64,000 nt of DNA, taken from assembly GCA_016712225.1 (NCBI GenBank), contig JADJRL010000003.1:3981501-4045500 (forward strand). Direction: 5' to 3'. A program made the translations under genes and the position numbers. This document shows positions 63,171 through 64,000 of the stretch, one piece after another (the first letter of the stretch is position 1; each line of letters starts with the position of its first letter). Source of the stretch: Candidatus Defluviibacterium haderslevense (lineage in GTDB: Bacteria > Bacteroidota > Bacteroidia > Chitinophagales > Saprospiraceae). A model generated the notes under the pieces. That model did not search any database and was not told where the DNA came from. It saw only the letters and a list, made by a program, of their open reading frames with translations.

Positions 63171-64000
63171 ATGTTACGTATTATTCTTTTAGGTATTATT
63201 TTGTCTATCCATTTTAATATCAATGCTCAAGTTTTATCAGGTTTTATTTACAATCAAAAAAACAATCCTTTAGAAGGGGTCTCCATCTATTTTTTGAATA
63301 CAAATAATGGGACAACCACTGAGGAAGATGGCTCTTTTGTATTATATAGGACTGTTAATCAGGATACTCTTTTGTTATTTTATCCCGGAATTGTTACTGA
63401 TACATTCATCTTATCAAAAAATGAGAATTTCATTAAGCTGGTTTTGACTGAAGGTATTACTTTAAATGAAGTTACCATATCACAAAATAGAAGTTCTAAC
63501 CATTTTTCATTATTAAATCCTGCCAATGTTGAAACACTGAATTCATCTGAGTTTAGAAAGGCAGCTTGTTGCAGTCTCGCAGAAAGCTTTCAAACAAGCA
63601 ATGCAGTAGATCTAAGTTTTACAAGTGCAGTAACAGGAAACAGAGAAATACAATTCCTAGGACTTAGAGGATTATATACACAGCAATTAGTTGAAAATAG
63701 ACCCGTTTTTACTGGAATTCTTTCTTCATTAGGTTACGATTTAATTCCAGGGACTTGGCTTAATCAAATAAACATATTGAAAGGAGCGAGTTCCGCTATT
63801 TATGGTGCACAAAGTATGACCGGCGCTATTAATATTAGCTTAAAAAAACCTGATGAAGATCATAGAATCTATGCGAATGCCTATGCTGATTATCACGGTA
63901 GAATAGAATCAAATCTGCATCTTAATAAATCATGGTCGAAAAAAAGTCACATTGGTCTTTATCTGCATGGTTCTCAAACATCGAGTAATAAGGATCATAA
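63171..64000 (+). CDS. TonB-dependent receptor with CC-motif plug (truncated by window edge)
   Basis: 276 codons visible from the ATG at 63171, running off the right edge. Signal peptide (LRIILLGIILSIHFNINAQ), a CarboxypepD-regulatory-like domain (about 20-105; SGFIYNQKNNPLEGVSIYFL), then the plug: FRKAACCSLAESFQTSNAVDLSFTSA, LGLRGLYTQQLVENRPVF, and LKGASSAIYGAQSMTGAINI. The AACC-SLAESF element is a recurrent variant in Bacteroidota receptors found with small Cys-cluster proteins, here the product of 62680. Probable metal or metallophore importer; the barrel is outside the window. Confidence 0.9.
   Translation, partial: MLRIILLGIILSIHFNINAQVLSGFIYNQKNNPLEGVSIYFLNTNNGTTTEEDGSFVLYRTVNQDTLLLFYPGIVTDTFILSKNENFIKLVLTEGITLNEVTISQNRSSNHFSLLNPANVETLNSSEFRKAACCSLAESFQTSNAVDLSFTSAVTGNREIQFLGLRGLYTQQLVENRPVFTGILSSLGYDLIPGTWLNQINILKGASSAIYGAQSMTGAINISLKKPDEDHRIYANAYADYHGRIESNLHLNKSWSKKSHIGLYLHGSQTSSNKDH

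Overview
This looks like a chromosomal window from a gliding or surface-adhering Bacteroidota, most likely close to Saprospiraceae (an inference). The DNA is AT-rich. Promoters carry the Bacteroidota -7 box TAnnTTTG. There are many type IX secretion system (T9SS) cargo proteins, PorP/SprF proteins, GldC, TonB-dependent receptors and a DUF4249 lipoprotein. I saw no rRNA, tRNA, CRISPR array, phage gene or intact transposon.

Layout. 1-1540: an ECF sigma factor overlapping a truncated membrane-protein gene, and a divergent DUF6249 membrane protein. 1550-15984, the most distinctive region: two tandem, same-direction copies of a three-gene cassette. Each copy has a PorP/SprF-like barrel, a PorE-like periplasmic OmpA/TPR/propeller protein, and a ~1200-residue PKD-type surface protein with a type B T9SS C-terminal signal. 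16.5-18.0 kb: fdhD-mobA (molybdenum cofactor). 18.0-23.1 kb: TonB receptor, DUF4249 lipoprotein and gldC, then TraB/GumN and Lrp genes. 23.7-30.8 kb: a lipoprotein, two T9SS type A cargo proteins and DUF1761. 31.3-36.2 kb: O-methyltransferase, two LEA-like helical proteins, CCA-adding enzyme and DusB. 36.3-41.4 kb: NhaD antiporter, a large Asp-box propeller protein and a RelE/ParE-type toxin-antitoxin pair. 41.9-52.5 kb: RCC1 propeller, three T9SS cargo proteins, an alpha/beta hydrolase, MiaE and a 42-residue membrane protein. 52.7-58.7 kb: PIF1-like helicase, a GntR-controlled ABC transporter operon ending in a GIN-domain protein, acyl-CoA dehydrogenase and an eRF1-like protein. 58.9-64.0 kb: M64 peptidase pair, AlkB and Ada/Ogt DNA-alkylation repair, and a Cys-rich exported protein before a truncated TonB receptor.

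How the genes work together. Much of the window serves the outer surface. Six proteins end in type A and two in type B T9SS signals; four carry Asp-box propeller repeats and one a parallel beta-helix. The paired cassettes look like self-contained secretion/anchoring modules, each with its own candidate promoter, for two paralogous giant surface proteins. The remainder is housekeeping (tRNA maturation and modification, ion homeostasis, DNA repair) plus small regulated operons. Several start codons were moved downstream because an upstream in-frame GTG or TTG lies in or before a -7 box, or because the signal peptide or family N-terminus begins at a later ATG.
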